DNA of 64,000 nt from Leisingera sp. ANG59 (lineage in GTDB: Bacteria > Pseudomonadota > Alphaproteobacteria > Rhodobacterales > Rhodobacteraceae). The DNA is taken from assembly GCF_013317235.1 (NCBI RefSeq), contig NZ_WLCM01000013.1:1-64000 (forward strand), in the 5' to 3' direction. The position numbers and the translations under genes are program-made. The notes under the pieces were generated by a model. The model was not told where the DNA came from, ran no database searches, and saw nothing but the letters and a program-made list of their open reading frames with translations. Position 1 is the stretch's first letter, and the number at the start of each line of letters is the position of its first letter. Shown here in pieces: positions 28,328 to 36,769 of the stretch.

Positions 28328-30118
28328 ATGTACCAGACCTTCGATGTGACTGCCCGCCCGGAACAGGGCCCGCCGTGGCTGGCCGCCCTGCGCAAGGAAC
28401 TGGCGGCGGAAGGTCTCGACGGCTTCCTGGTGCCCCGCGCCGACGCGCATCAGGGCGAATACGTGGCGCCGCATGACGAGCGCCTGTCCTGGCTCACCGG
28501 TTTCACCGGCTCCGCGGGCTTTTGCGCAGTGCTGCAGGGCATTGCCGGCGTCTTCATCGACGGCCGCTACCGCACCCAGGTGAAACGTCAGGTGGCGGCG
28601 GACTACACGCCGGTGCCCTGGCCCGATGTGCAGCTGGCGGACTGGCTGAAGGAACAGCTGCCCAGTGGCGGCAAAGTGGGCTTTGACCCCTGGCTGCATG
28701 CCGCCGGACAGATCACCTCGCTTGAAAAGGAGCTGAAGGGCAGCGGCATCACCCTGGCGCAATGCGAGAACCTTGTGGACCGGATCTGGGAAGACCAGCC
28801 CGCCCCGCCGATGCAGCCGGTGGCGGCACACCCGCTGGACTACGCAGGCGAAAGCGCCGCAGACAAATGCGCGCGGCTGGCCAAGGACCTGCGTGAAGCC
28901 GGACAGGCGGCAGCGGTCATCACCCTGCCCGACAGCATCATGTGGCTGTTGAACATCCGCGGCAGCGACGTGGCCCGCAATCCGGTGGCGCATGGCTTTG
29001 CCATCCTGCACGGCGACGCGCGGGTGGACCTGTTCATGGCGGCGGAGAAGCTGGCAGGGCTGCAGGGCCATTTCGACAGCTCCGTCACCGTGCACCCTCC
29101 CGAGGACTTCCTCAAGGCCGCCGGGGCGCTCAACGGCTCCGTCGCCGCTGATTCCGGCACCGTGCCGCAGATCGTGGCCGATGCGCTTGGCGAACGGCTG
29201 GTGCCCGCAGGCGACCCCTGCGCCCTGCCCAAGGCCCGCAAGAACGCAGCCGAGATCGAAGGCAGCGCGGCTGCCCATCTGCGCGACGGTGCCGCCATCG
29301 TGGAGATGCTGGCCTGGCTGGATGCGCAGGCCCCCGGCACCATCACTGAGATAGATGTGGTGAAGAAGCTGGAAGGCCTGCGCAGCGAAGATCCGGCCCT
29401 GCGCGATATCAGCTTTGAAACCATCGCAGGCACCGGCGAGAACGGCGCCGTCATGCACTACCGCGTGACCGAGGAGACGGATACACGGCTGGAGGACGGC
29501 CACCTGCTGGTGATGGACAGCGGCGGCCAGTATCTGGACGGCACCACCGACATCACCCGCACCATCGCCATCGGCCCCCCCGGCGCGGAGGAGCGCGCCG
29601 CCTTCACCCGCGTGCTGCAGGGCATGATCGCCATGTCCCGCCTGCGCTGGCCCAAGGGGCTGGCGGGCCGCGACATCGAATGCATCGGCCGGATGCCGCT
29701 GTGGCTGGCCGGGCAGGATTTCAACCACGGGCTCGGCCACGGCGTCGGTGCCTACCTCAGCGTTCATGAAGGACCGCAGCGGCTCGCCCGCACCAGCCAT
29801 GTGCCGCTGGAGCCCGGGATGATCCTGTCGAATGAGCCCGGATACTACCGGGAGGGCGCATTCGGCATCCGCATCGAGAACCTTCTGGTTGTTGAGACCG
29901 CCCCGGCCCTTGACACCAGCGACCCGGAGCGCGACATGCTGTGCTGGCGCACGCTCACCTTTGCCCCGGTCGACCGGCGGCTGGTGAATGCCTCCATGCT
30001 GACAACAGACGAAAAAGACTGGCTCAACAGCTATCACCAGGAGGTTCTGGCAAAAATCGGCCCGCTGCTCAGCCCCGCCGCAAAGGCGTGGCTTGATGCC
30101 GCAACCGCCCCCTTGTGA
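28328..30118 (+). CDS. Xaa-Pro aminopeptidase (M24B family)
   Basis: This 596-residue metallopeptidase removes N-terminal residues preceding proline. It has two creatinase/prolidase-type N-terminal domains (about 1-310), then the pita-bread catalytic domain. Metal ligands appear in VMDSGGQYLDGTTDITRT (Asp pair near 397 and 408), in HGLGHGVGAYLSVHEGP (His near 472) and in the Glu of ILSNEPGYY and IRIENLLVV. The length matches the long, eukaryote-like aminopeptidase P1 group rather than the 440-residue PepP. I chose the start because GGAGAG lies upstream. DUF427 follows 62 bases on. Confidence 0.9.
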   Translation: MYQTFDVTARPEQGPPWLAALRKELAAEGLDGFLVPRADAHQGEYVAPHDERLSWLTGFTGSAGFCAVLQGIAGVFIDGRYRTQVKRQVAADYTPVPWPDVQLADWLKEQLPSGGKVGFDPWLHAAGQITSLEKELKGSGITLAQCENLVDRIWEDQPAPPMQPVAAHPLDYAGESAADKCARLAKDLREAGQAAAVITLPDSIMWLLNIRGSDVARNPVAHGFAILHGDARVDLFMAAEKLAGLQGHFDSSVTVHPPEDFLKAAGALNGSVAADSGTVPQIVADALGERLVPAGDPCALPKARKNAAEIEGSAAAHLRDGAAIVEMLAWLDAQAPGTITEIDVVKKLEGLRSEDPALRDISFETIAGTGENGAVMHYRVTEETDTRLEDGHLLVMDSGGQYLDGTTDITRTIAIGPPGAEERAAFTRVLQGMIAMSRLRWPKGLAGRDIECIGRMPLWLAGQDFNHGLGHGVGAYLSVHEGPQRLARTSHVPLEPGMILSNEPGYYREGAFGIRIENLLVVETAPALDTSDPERDMLCWRTLTFAPVDRRLVNASMLTTDEKDWLNSYHQEVLAKIGPLLSPAAKAWLDAATAPL

Positions 30119-30139
30119 CACGGCAGTGTTACATAGGCT
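30113..30139 (+). promoter_or_regulatory. Putative promoter of the DUF427 gene
   Basis: TTGTGA (30113-30118) and TAGGCT (30134-30139), 15 bases apart, overlap the end of the upstream gene. The ATAGGCTGAAC string matches that of the SDR promoter near 1127. Confidence 0.4.
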
Positions 30140-30180
30140 GAACACAAGACGACACGAACGAAGAGAATGGGAAAACACGC

Positions 30181-30522
30181 ATGACCACTATCCGCATCCG
30201 CAAGGCCGAAGGCACCTGGACTGTCCGCTCTGGCGGCGCCGTATTGGGGGAGACCGCCAATGCACTGGAGCTGTCCGAGGGCGATCTGGATCCGGTCATC
30301 TATTTCCCGCGCGAAGACATTGCGATGGCGTTCCTGGACCGCACCAGCAAGACCACCCATTGCCCGCACAAGGGCGACGCCAGCTACTTCTCGATCGCCA
30401 ACAAGTCTTCGGTGACGGAAAACGCCGCCTGGAGCTATGAGGATCCCCAGGGAGAGGTGGCGGAGATCAAGGGCCACCTGGCTTTTGTGCTCAGCGATTC
30501 CGTCAAGGTGGAGCAGGTCTGA
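30181..30522 (+). CDS. DUF427 domain protein
   Basis: This 113-residue single-domain DUF427 protein has YFPREDIAMAFLDRTSKTTHCPHKGDASYFSI at about 40-72, where the HCPHKG segment and following WSYEDP are the conserved core, and a C-terminal HLAFVLSDSVKVEQV strand. The fold is a small beta-tent; its biochemical role is not established. A strong terminator follows, so it ends its transcription unit. Confidence 0.88.
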   Translation: MTTIRIRKAEGTWTVRSGGAVLGETANALELSEGDLDPVIYFPREDIAMAFLDRTSKTTHCPHKGDASYFSIANKSSVTENAAWSYEDPQGEVAEIKGHLAFVLSDSVKVEQV

Positions 30523-30591
30523 GCAAGCCCGCCGGCTGCGGTGCCGCCCCTGCGGCGCCCCGCCAGAGGGCGGGCAGTCTGAAACATCCCG

Positions 30592-30621
30592 CACCGGCGC
30601 CCTGGCGCCGGTGTTTTATTT
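30592..30621 (+). terminator. Intrinsic terminator of DUF427
   Basis: Perfect 10-bp stem, CACCGGCGCC (30592-30601) and GGCGCCGGTG (30604-30613), then TTTTATTT. It lies 70 bases after the stop. Confidence 0.85.
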
Positions 30622-30699
30622 GCGGGGCCGCGCAGAACAGCAGCGGCTATCTGCCGCTGCAAGCAGCGCCCGCTTATTGCTGCAAAAGGCTTGGGAGCG

Positions 30700-30891
30700 T
30701 CAGGTGAGCACGGCCCGGCTGAGGTTCTGTCTGGCTTGCTCCAGAGAGTCGCCTGCGCCGAGAATGTCCGTTTCCCGCGCGCACTGAATCGCGTAGTTGA
30801 TCACCGCTTCCAGTGCCGCCCGCTCGTTTTCCCGCTCTTCTGCCTTGTGTTTCGCACCAGCCTCTTGCGGGCCAGTTTCGAAGTTTCGCAT
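30700..30891 (-). CDS. Small hypothetical protein with a CtrA-type site upstream
   Basis: This 63-residue acidic, helical protein begins MRNFETGPQEAG. It contains EERENERAALEAVINYAIQCARETDILG and ends LEQARQNLSRAVLT. I do not recognise the family. The codon pattern looks coding and the length is short. The ribosome site is weak (GGCAGGC), so the start is uncertain; the same frame stays open to 30969. A consensus TTAA-N7-TTAAC site lies about 82 bases upstream, which suggests control by the cell-cycle/motility regulator CtrA. Confidence 0.55.
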   Translation of the reverse strand: MRNFETGPQEAGAKHKAEERENERAALEAVINYAIQCARETDILGAGDSLEQARQNLSRAVLT

Positions 30892-30972
30892 TTTGTTGCC
30901 TGCCGATGTGAGTGTTTTTGCGGTCTTCTCACGTAATGTGCAGCCAGACTTTGATGCAGGGCAATGCACAGA

Positions 30973-30988
30973 TTAATTAAACCTTAAC
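30973..30988. promoter_or_regulatory. Consensus CtrA binding site
   Basis: TTAA (30973-30976), seven bases, TTAAC (30984-30988): an exact match to the alphaproteobacterial CtrA box TTAA-N7-TTAAC. It lies in the spacer upstream of the small minus-strand gene and after the clc stop (31087). Confidence 0.6.
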
Positions 30989-31086
30989 CTGTAGCGGAAA
31001 TCTCACATATCCGGGGAGCGCCGGGGAAAGTTTCCCCTAAACCGCCACGGGTTTGCGCGGGCAGAATCGCAACCCTGCCGCCAGCC

Positions 31087-32814
31087 CTACCGGTGCTCCT
31101 CAGCTGCGGTGGCAGCCAGGGCGCGGTTGTAGGCCTTCAGCGCATCCACATGATACAGCGCGCCAATGACCTGCTCCCTGCCGCCGTCCTCCATCACCAC
31201 TGGCAGATAGGCCGTGTCCGCCCGGTCGAACACCGGCATCGCCGCCTCCAGCGAGGCGGCGGCGCGGACGCAAAGCCCCTCCTCCGCCAGCGCCTCGCAA
31301 TCCTCCAGGCTGGCGCAGCGGCTGTCGCCCATCGGCCGCATCACCGCGCCTGCCCGGATCATCCCCAGCAAATAGGCCTGCGGCCCGGCGGCGCAGTGGA
31401 TGTCGCGCCGCTCCAGCTGGGTCAGGAAGAAGGAGCGGTCCACCATGCGCGACGCCAGCGCGGTGGACATGGAGACCGATACCATCACCGCCAGGCCAAT
31501 CTGCCAGTCGCCGGTCAGCTCGAACACGATGAGCGTGGTGGAGATCGGCGCCCCCAGAACCGCGGCGGCTACCGCCCCCATGCCGGCAAAGGCATAAAGC
31601 GTGTGGGTGCCCGACACATCCGGCAGCACCGAGGTCGCAATCAGCCCGAACGCCAGCCCGGTCAGCGCCCCGATCATCAGAGAGGGCGAAAACACCCCGC
31701 CGCCCATGCGCCCGCCCATGGTGATTGCCACGGCCGCAGTCTTGACCACGGTGAACACCACCGCCTGCCCCAGCAGCAGCCCGCCGGTCAGCGCCAGCAC
31801 GGTGGTTTCATAGCCGACGCCGATGACATGCGGGAACCACACCGCAATCATGCCCAGCATGGCGCCGGACACCGCAGGGCGCAGCCAGCGCGGCAGCGAC
31901 AGGCGCTGCTGCACCGCGTTGCCCACCTTGTCGGCAAAGAAGATCGCCCGCATCAGCGCCACTGCCACCAGGCCGCAGATCAGGCCGAGGATCAGGAAGG
32001 CGGGCAGCTCCACATAGAACTGCAGCGCGCCTGGCGTGTTGAGAGTAAATTCGGTCACGTCGCCGTATTCCAGCCGGTTGATCACGGTGCCAGCAACCGA
32101 GGCCACCACGATCGGTGCAAAGGCGTTGACGGAGAAATGCCGCAGCACCACCTCCATCGCAAACAGCGCCCCCGCGATGGGGGCGTTGAAGCTGGCAGAG
32201 ACACCCGCGGCCACCGCACAGCCCAAGAGGTCGCGCCCGGTGATGCCGTCAGCGTTGATCCGGTTGCTGACCCAGGTGGAAATCACACCCGCCAGATGCA
32301 CCACCGGCCCTTCCCGCCCGGTAGAGCCGCCGGTCGACAGCGTGATGAAGGATGCCAGCGCCGAGGCCAGGCCCTCCTTGTGCTCAACCCGGCCGTCATG
32401 CAGCGCAGCGCCTTCGATCACGTCGGCGACCGAGCGCACCCGCGCATCCGGCGTGAACCGGTCGAGGATCACCCCCACCACCAGCCCGCCGCCGGCAGCG
32501 ATGCTGACCAGCACATACCAGGGCAGCCCTTGCGCATAGGAATGCAGGTAATTGACATCCGGCGCGCCATAGACCCAGGCCTGCAGCGCCGCGATCCCCT
32601 TGCGGAAGAACAGCGCGGCAAAGCCCGCGGCGATGCCGATCAGCAGCGCGATCAGCCAGAACTGGAACTGGCTGGGGCCGCGGTGGCGCAGCACCCGCCA
32701 GATGTCCTTGAGGCCGGCCAGCCATTGCAGGAGCATTGCGGAAAGGGATCTGCGGATTTCTTCTACCATACTTGTCAGCGGGTCTTTTTGTCTTTTGCGG
32801 CTCCTTGCTGCCAC
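31087..32814 (-). CDS. CLC-type chloride channel/antiporter with C-terminal CBS region
   Basis: This 575-residue membrane protein has the CLC fold with about ten or more hydrophobic helices between 50 and 455. Selectivity-filter motifs are GSTGREGP near 169-176 and GGGVFSPSL near 385-393, with the GxFxP pattern present. The soluble C-terminus (about 470-575) resembles a CBS pair, which regulates CLC proteins by nucleotide binding. Whether it is a channel or a chloride/proton exchanger cannot be settled by eye. The listed start is GTG; an internal ATG 15 codons on is an alternative. It lies 43 bases after recN and is probably cotranscribed. Confidence 0.88.
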   Translation of the reverse strand: MAARSRKRQKDPLTSMVEEIRRSLSAMLLQWLAGLKDIWRVLRHRGPSQFQFWLIALLIGIAAGFAALFFRKGIAALQAWVYGAPDVNYLHSYAQGLPWYVLVSIAAGGGLVVGVILDRFTPDARVRSVADVIEGAALHDGRVEHKEGLASALASFITLSTGGSTGREGPVVHLAGVISTWVSNRINADGITGRDLLGCAVAAGVSASFNAPIAGALFAMEVVLRHFSVNAFAPIVVASVAGTVINRLEYGDVTEFTLNTPGALQFYVELPAFLILGLICGLVAVALMRAIFFADKVGNAVQQRLSLPRWLRPAVSGAMLGMIAVWFPHVIGVGYETTVLALTGGLLLGQAVVFTVVKTAAVAITMGGRMGGGVFSPSLMIGALTGLAFGLIATSVLPDVSGTHTLYAFAGMGAVAAAVLGAPISTTLIVFELTGDWQIGLAVMVSVSMSTALASRMVDRSFFLTQLERRDIHCAAGPQAYLLGMIRAGAVMRPMGDSRCASLEDCEALAEEGLCVRAAASLEAAMPVFDRADTAYLPVVMEDGGREQVIGALYHVDALKAYNRALAATAAEEHR

Positions 32815-32857
32815 ATCCCGGTTAAAGAACCCTCACCCAAGCCATGGAAGCGGCGGA

Positions 32858-34507
32858 TCATCCGGCCAGCAATGCGCGGGCCGCGGCACGGGCCTCTTCG
32901 GTGACGGTATCTCCGGACACCATCCGGGCAAGCTCGTCCACCCGCTCGGCTTCGGCCAGCGGCACCACCTGCGACAGGGTCATGCCGTCAACCACCTGCT
33001 TGCGCACCTGCCAGTGATGGCCGCCAAGGGCTGCAACCTGCGGCGAGTGAGTCACCACCAGCACCTGTCCGCCGCCCGCAAGACTGCGCAGACGGCGGCC
33101 GACGGCATCCGCGGTGGCGCCGCCGACTCCGCGGTCAATCTCGTCAAAGATCAGCGTCTTGCTGGAATCTTCGCCCCGCAAGCAGACCTTCAGCGCCAGA
33201 AGGAACCGGCTCAACTCGCCGCCGGAGGCAATCTTGTTCAACGGGCCTGCCGGCGCGCCGGGGTTGGTGGCAACGGTAAAGGCCACCGCATCCATGCCTT
33301 CCGGGCCCGGCTCTGCCGTGGTGATGCGGGTCTCGAACACCGCCCGCTCCATCTTCAGCGGCGCCAGTTCCGCCATCACCGCCTGGTCCAGCGCCGCGGC
33401 GCTTTGGCGGCGCACCGCGCCCAGTTGCTTGGCGGCCTCCGCATAGGCCGCTTCCGCCGCTTTCAGCGCAGCTTCCTGATCGGCCAGTTCCTGGTCTCCC
33501 GCATCCAGTGCCGCCAGCTTGGCGCGCAGGGTTTCCGCATAGCCTGCCAGCTCATCCGGCTGGACATCATGCTTGCGCGCGAGGCCCCGGATCGCAAACA
33601 GGCGCTCCTCGCAGTCCTCCAGTTCACCGGGATTGAAGTCGAGGCTGTCCAGCACCCGTTCGACCCCGTCCTGGGCTTCGCCCAGTTCGATCATCGCCCG
33701 GCTGAGGGCCGCCAGCGGCTCATCCAGCCCGCCCTCGGCCTCCTGTCCCGCAACCCCTTCCAGCCAGCGCTGCGCCTCGCCCATGGCGCTCTCGGCGCCC
33801 TCGCTGAGGAGCGCATGGGCGCGGGCGATGTCGCCGCGGATGCGCTCTGCCGCCTGCATCTGGCGGCGGCGGGTATCCAGCGCCTCATCCTCGCCGGGCT
33901 GCGGGTCCAGCTTGTCCAGCTCCCCGACCGCGTGGCGCAGGAATTCCTCCTCTGCCCGCACCGCCTCCAGCGCGGCCCGGGTCGCCGCCACCGTCTTGCG
34001 TGCCTTCGCGGCCGCGCTCCAGGCGCTGCGCACCTGTGCAAGCAGGTCCTGCACTCCGGCATACTGATCCAGCAGCGCCAGGTGCCCGCGCGGATTGAGC
34101 AGCCCCCGGTCGTCATGCTGGCCGTGCAGCTCCACCAATGTCTCCGACAGCGCCCGCAGCACCTCGCCCGAGCAGCGGCGGTCGTTGACCCAGGCGGTCT
34201 TGCGCCCCTCAGCGGTGTTCACCCGGCGCAGGATCAGCTCATTGCCGCCCGGCAGCCCGGCTTCCTCGAGGATGGCATGGGCCGGATGGCCCTCGCCCAG
34301 TTCGAACTCGGCCAGCACCTCGCCCTGCTTGGCGCCCTGGCGCACCAGCTCAGCACGGCCGCGCCAGCCCAGCACAAAGCCAAGACTGTCGAGAAGAATG
34401 GATTTCCCTGCCCCGGTCTCGCCGGTCAGCACATTCAGGCCGGGCTGAAAGTTCAGCTCCAGGTGATCGATGATCAGGATATCGCGGATATCAAGCGCGC
34501 GCAGCAT
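32858..34507 (-). CDS. recN: DNA repair protein RecN
   Basis: RecN is an SMC-like ATPase that holds broken DNA ends during recombinational repair. It has 549 residues, the normal size. The Walker A motif is GETGAGKSILLDSL near 28-41. A long coiled-coil middle region (about 155-360) is Ala/Glu/Leu-rich. The ABC signature SGGELSRFLLALK and Walker B TLIFDEIDRGVGG lie near 425-460. It sits 27 bases after bamD and 43 before clc in one probable operon. No LexA box was evident upstream, and bamD-recN linkage is common in this group. Confidence 0.95.
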   Translation of the reverse strand: MLRALDIRDILIIDHLELNFQPGLNVLTGETGAGKSILLDSLGFVLGWRGRAELVRQGAKQGEVLAEFELGEGHPAHAILEEAGLPGGNELILRRVNTAEGRKTAWVNDRRCSGEVLRALSETLVELHGQHDDRGLLNPRGHLALLDQYAGVQDLLAQVRSAWSAAAKARKTVAATRAALEAVRAEEEFLRHAVGELDKLDPQPGEDEALDTRRRQMQAAERIRGDIARAHALLSEGAESAMGEAQRWLEGVAGQEAEGGLDEPLAALSRAMIELGEAQDGVERVLDSLDFNPGELEDCEERLFAIRGLARKHDVQPDELAGYAETLRAKLAALDAGDQELADQEAALKAAEAAYAEAAKQLGAVRRQSAAALDQAVMAELAPLKMERAVFETRITTAEPGPEGMDAVAFTVATNPGAPAGPLNKIASGGELSRFLLALKVCLRGEDSSKTLIFDEIDRGVGGATADAVGRRLRSLAGGGQVLVVTHSPQVAALGGHHWQVRKQVVDGMTLSQVVPLAEAERVDELARMVSGDTVTEEARAAARALLAG

Positions 34508-34534
34508 AGCCCCGCCCCATTGCCGCGGCGGCCG

Positions 34535-35383
34535 TTACAGCCACCGCCCCTTGATCGTCTGACGGTAAATCTGGCTCAGCCAGTTGTTGCCGCGGTCCTT
34601 GGGCTTGAGCCCGTTTGCGGTCAGCAGCCTGTAGCTGTCCTCATACCAGTCGGTGGACTGGAAGTTATGGCCAAGAATGGCCCCGGCGGTCTGCGCTTCT
34701 GCGGTCAGACCCAGCGACAGATAAGCCTCGACCAGGCGGTGCAGCGCCTCCGGCGTGTGGCTGGTGGTCTGGAAATCCTCCACCACCACCCGGAATCGGT
34801 TGATCGCAGAGGTGTAATGGCCGCGGCGCAGATAGTAGCGGCCGATCTCCATCTCTTTGCCCGCCAGATGGTCAAAGGCCAGGTCGAATTTCAGGATCGC
34901 CGAGTTGGCGTATTCGCTGTCCGGGTAGACCTCGATCACGGTGCGCAGCGCCTGCAGCGCCTGGAAAGTCAGCCCCTGATCGCGGCCGACTTCGTCGATC
35001 TGGTCGTAATAGCTCAGCGCCAGCAGATACTGGGCATAGGCCGCATCCTCATCCGCCGGGTAGAAGTCGATGAACCGCTGCGCCGCGGCGCGGCTGTTTT
35101 CGTAGTCCTTGATCTGATGATAGGAAAAGGCCTGCATGATCACCGATTGCTTGGCCCATTCGGAATAGGGGTACAGGCGCTCGATCTCGGCGAAGTAATA
35201 GACCGCATCCTTGGGACGCCGGTTGGCCAGTTCGAACTCGGCCCGCTCATAGATCTGATCGGGCGGGAAGGCTTCGACAGACTCGCCGCGCTTCACCGCG
35301 CCGCCGTCGCCGCCGCAGCCAGCAAGGGCCGCCATCAAAAGCACCGCGCCGAGGGTTTTGGCTCCCGCCCAGATGCCGTTCAT
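34535..35383 (-). CDS. bamD: Outer membrane assembly lipoprotein BamD
   Basis: BamD is the essential lipoprotein of the BAM complex that inserts beta-barrel proteins into the outer membrane. It has 282 residues. An N-terminal signal ends in the lipobox LAGC with the acylated cysteine at about 23. The rest is a chain of TPR-like helical repeats (YERAEFELANRRPKDAVYYF, then YPYSEWAKQS, YPDSEYANSA and so on), as in E. coli BamD. A GTGAGG ribosome site precedes the ATG. recN follows; lpxC lies upstream with its own terminator, so envelope-assembly genes are grouped here. Confidence 0.93.
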   Translation of the reverse strand: MNGIWAGAKTLGAVLLMAALAGCGGDGGAVKRGESVEAFPPDQIYERAEFELANRRPKDAVYYFAEIERLYPYSEWAKQSVIMQAFSYHQIKDYENSRAAAQRFIDFYPADEDAAYAQYLLALSYYDQIDEVGRDQGLTFQALQALRTVIEVYPDSEYANSAILKFDLAFDHLAGKEMEIGRYYLRRGHYTSAINRFRVVVEDFQTTSHTPEALHRLVEAYLSLGLTAEAQTAGAILGHNFQSTDWYEDSYRLLTANGLKPKDRGNNWLSQIYRQTIKGRWL

Positions 35384-35567
35384 TATGCCTCACCTCACCG
35401 TCGTTGCCTTACGGGTGTCCGCCCCGGTTATGCCGTCTCTAGCATATTCAAATGGCGCGCAAAACGCCTTTCGCCACTTCCGTCCTCACTTGGCAGAGAA
35501 AGCCGGCAATGGTCAAGACCGGCCGGCAGCGCGGGACCGCATCTGCGGTCATACCCGCGGTAAAAGA

Positions 35568-35589
35568 CCCGGGACAATCACGTCCCGGG
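35568..35589 (-). terminator. Terminator of lpxC
   Basis: CCCGGGAC (35568-35575) and GTCCCGGG (35582-35589) form a perfect 8-bp stem with a 6-base loop. On the minus strand it is followed by TCTTTTAC, 34 bases past the lpxC stop. Confidence 0.65.
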
Positions 35590-35622
35590 CCAGTCTGTCC
35601 GCTCGTTCTTTGGTTTTCTGCC

Positions 35623-36558
35623 TTATGCCACGCGGCGCTGCTCGGCCGGGATTTCCGACCAGATCAGCCCCTGCCCCGGCAGCCGTGCGGTCATCGCTGC
35701 ATCGCAAGCGACGGCCCGGACCGCACCCGGCTCCGCAAACAGGGCCCGCAGCAAGGTGTTGGTCAGCGCGTGCCCCGCGCGCTCGCCAACATAGCGCCCC
35801 AAGATCGGCCCCCCGGCCAGCGCCAGATCGCCCAGCGCGTCCAGCATCTTGTGGCGTACAGGCTCGTCCGAGTGGCGCAGGCCCGCGCCGCTCTCGACCC
35901 GTTCTCCGTCAAACACAACGGCGTTCTCGCCGGGCACACCGCCCAGGGCCAGGCCGTTGGCCTGCATTGCCTCGACATCTGCCTGGCGGCAGAAGGTGCG
36001 GCTGTCGCACAGCTCACGCGCAAAGCTGCCGTTGCGCATGTCCAAGGACTTGCTCTGGCGGCCGATGGCCGCCTCGGCAAAGTCGATGTGGAATTCAATG
36101 GTCAGCCGGTCGCTGGGCAGCAGGGTGGCGCGGGCGCCGTCCTTCTCGACCGTTACCGGCTTCAGAATTTCGTAGGCAATGATCGGCGCATCCTGGCGCT
36201 GCACGCCGTGCTGCATGATGCCGCGCACGAACGGGGCGGAGGAGCCATCCGCGATCGGCACTTCCGGGCCGTCGATTTCAATCAGCGCGTTGTGCACGCC
36301 GCAGCCGGCCAGCGCCGCCATGATGTGTTCGACAGTGGAGACGCTGACGCCGGCCTCATTGACCAGACGGGTGCAGAGCGGGCTGCGCTCAACCAGGTCC
36401 CAGCGGGCCGGAACCAGGGTATTGCCCAAGGCGATGTCGGTGCGCTTGAACACGATGCCATGCCCGGCCGGAGCTGGGATCAGTACCATGCGTGCGGGTT
36501 TGCCGGAATGCAGGCCGGCCCCTTCGAATGCCACCGATGCTTTGAGCGTGTTCTGCAC
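35623..36558 (-). CDS. lpxC: UDP-3-O-acyl-N-acetylglucosamine deacetylase
   Basis: LpxC is the zinc amidase catalysing the committed step of lipid A synthesis in the cytoplasm. It has 311 residues, near the usual 305. VSTVEHIMAALAGCGV near 76-91 supplies the first zinc histidine. RHKMLDALGDLALAG near 240-254 contains the second zinc histidine and the Asp ligand, and GHALTN near 268 the catalytic histidine. I chose a GTG start at 36558 because GAGG lies 7 bases upstream and the protein then begins QNTLKASVAFEGAGLHSG as in relatives. It lies directly downstream of ftsZ but has its own 211-base upstream region. Confidence 0.95.
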   Translation of the reverse strand: MQNTLKASVAFEGAGLHSGKPARMVLIPAPAGHGIVFKRTDIALGNTLVPARWDLVERSPLCTRLVNEAGVSVSTVEHIMAALAGCGVHNALIEIDGPEVPIADGSSAPFVRGIMQHGVQRQDAPIIAYEILKPVTVEKDGARATLLPSDRLTIEFHIDFAEAAIGRQSKSLDMRNGSFARELCDSRTFCRQADVEAMQANGLALGGVPGENAVVFDGERVESGAGLRHSDEPVRHKMLDALGDLALAGGPILGRYVGERAGHALTNTLLRALFAEPGAVRAVACDAAMTARLPGQGLIWSEIPAEQRRVA

Positions 36559-36645
36559 GTTGCGCCTCGTCTCACTGTTTCCGGCCTCGGGGGCCGTGTT
36601 GCGGATGAGAGTTAAGGTTTTGCTCAAAAACGCACAACTCAATCT

Positions 36646-36673
36646 TTGTAACGGATTGAAACATGGTTGTAAC
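36646..36673 (-). promoter_or_regulatory. Direct TTGTAAC repeats upstream of lpxC
   Basis: TTGTAAC occurs at 36646-36652 and again at 36667-36673, exactly 21 bases apart, about 90 bases upstream of the lpxC GTG. Same-face spacing suggests a protein-binding pair. Confidence 0.35.
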
Positions 36674-36725
36674 AGCTCGGCAAAACACCGCTCAGAACAC
36701 ACCAAGCACCTGTAAACAAAAAAGA

Positions 36726-36749
36726 AAAAGCCGCCCGAAGGCGGCTTTT
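36726..36749 (-). terminator. Intrinsic terminator of ftsZ
   Basis: AAAAGCCGCC (36726-36735), CGAA loop, GGCGGCTTTT (36740-36749). Read on the minus strand it ends in TTTTTCTTTTTT, 21 bases after the ftsZ stop. Confidence 0.88.
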
Positions 36750-36769
36750 GAAGCGTGATATGTGAAGCG

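Noticed and set aside
28148-30178. 676-codon minus-strand frame opposite aminopeptidase P
   Set aside because: Shadow of a real gene; no ribosome site or domain.
32600-35563. 987-codon open frame on the plus strand across recN and bamD
   Set aside because: Runs antisense through two genes and the gap between them with no motif or ribosome site; a compositional artefact.
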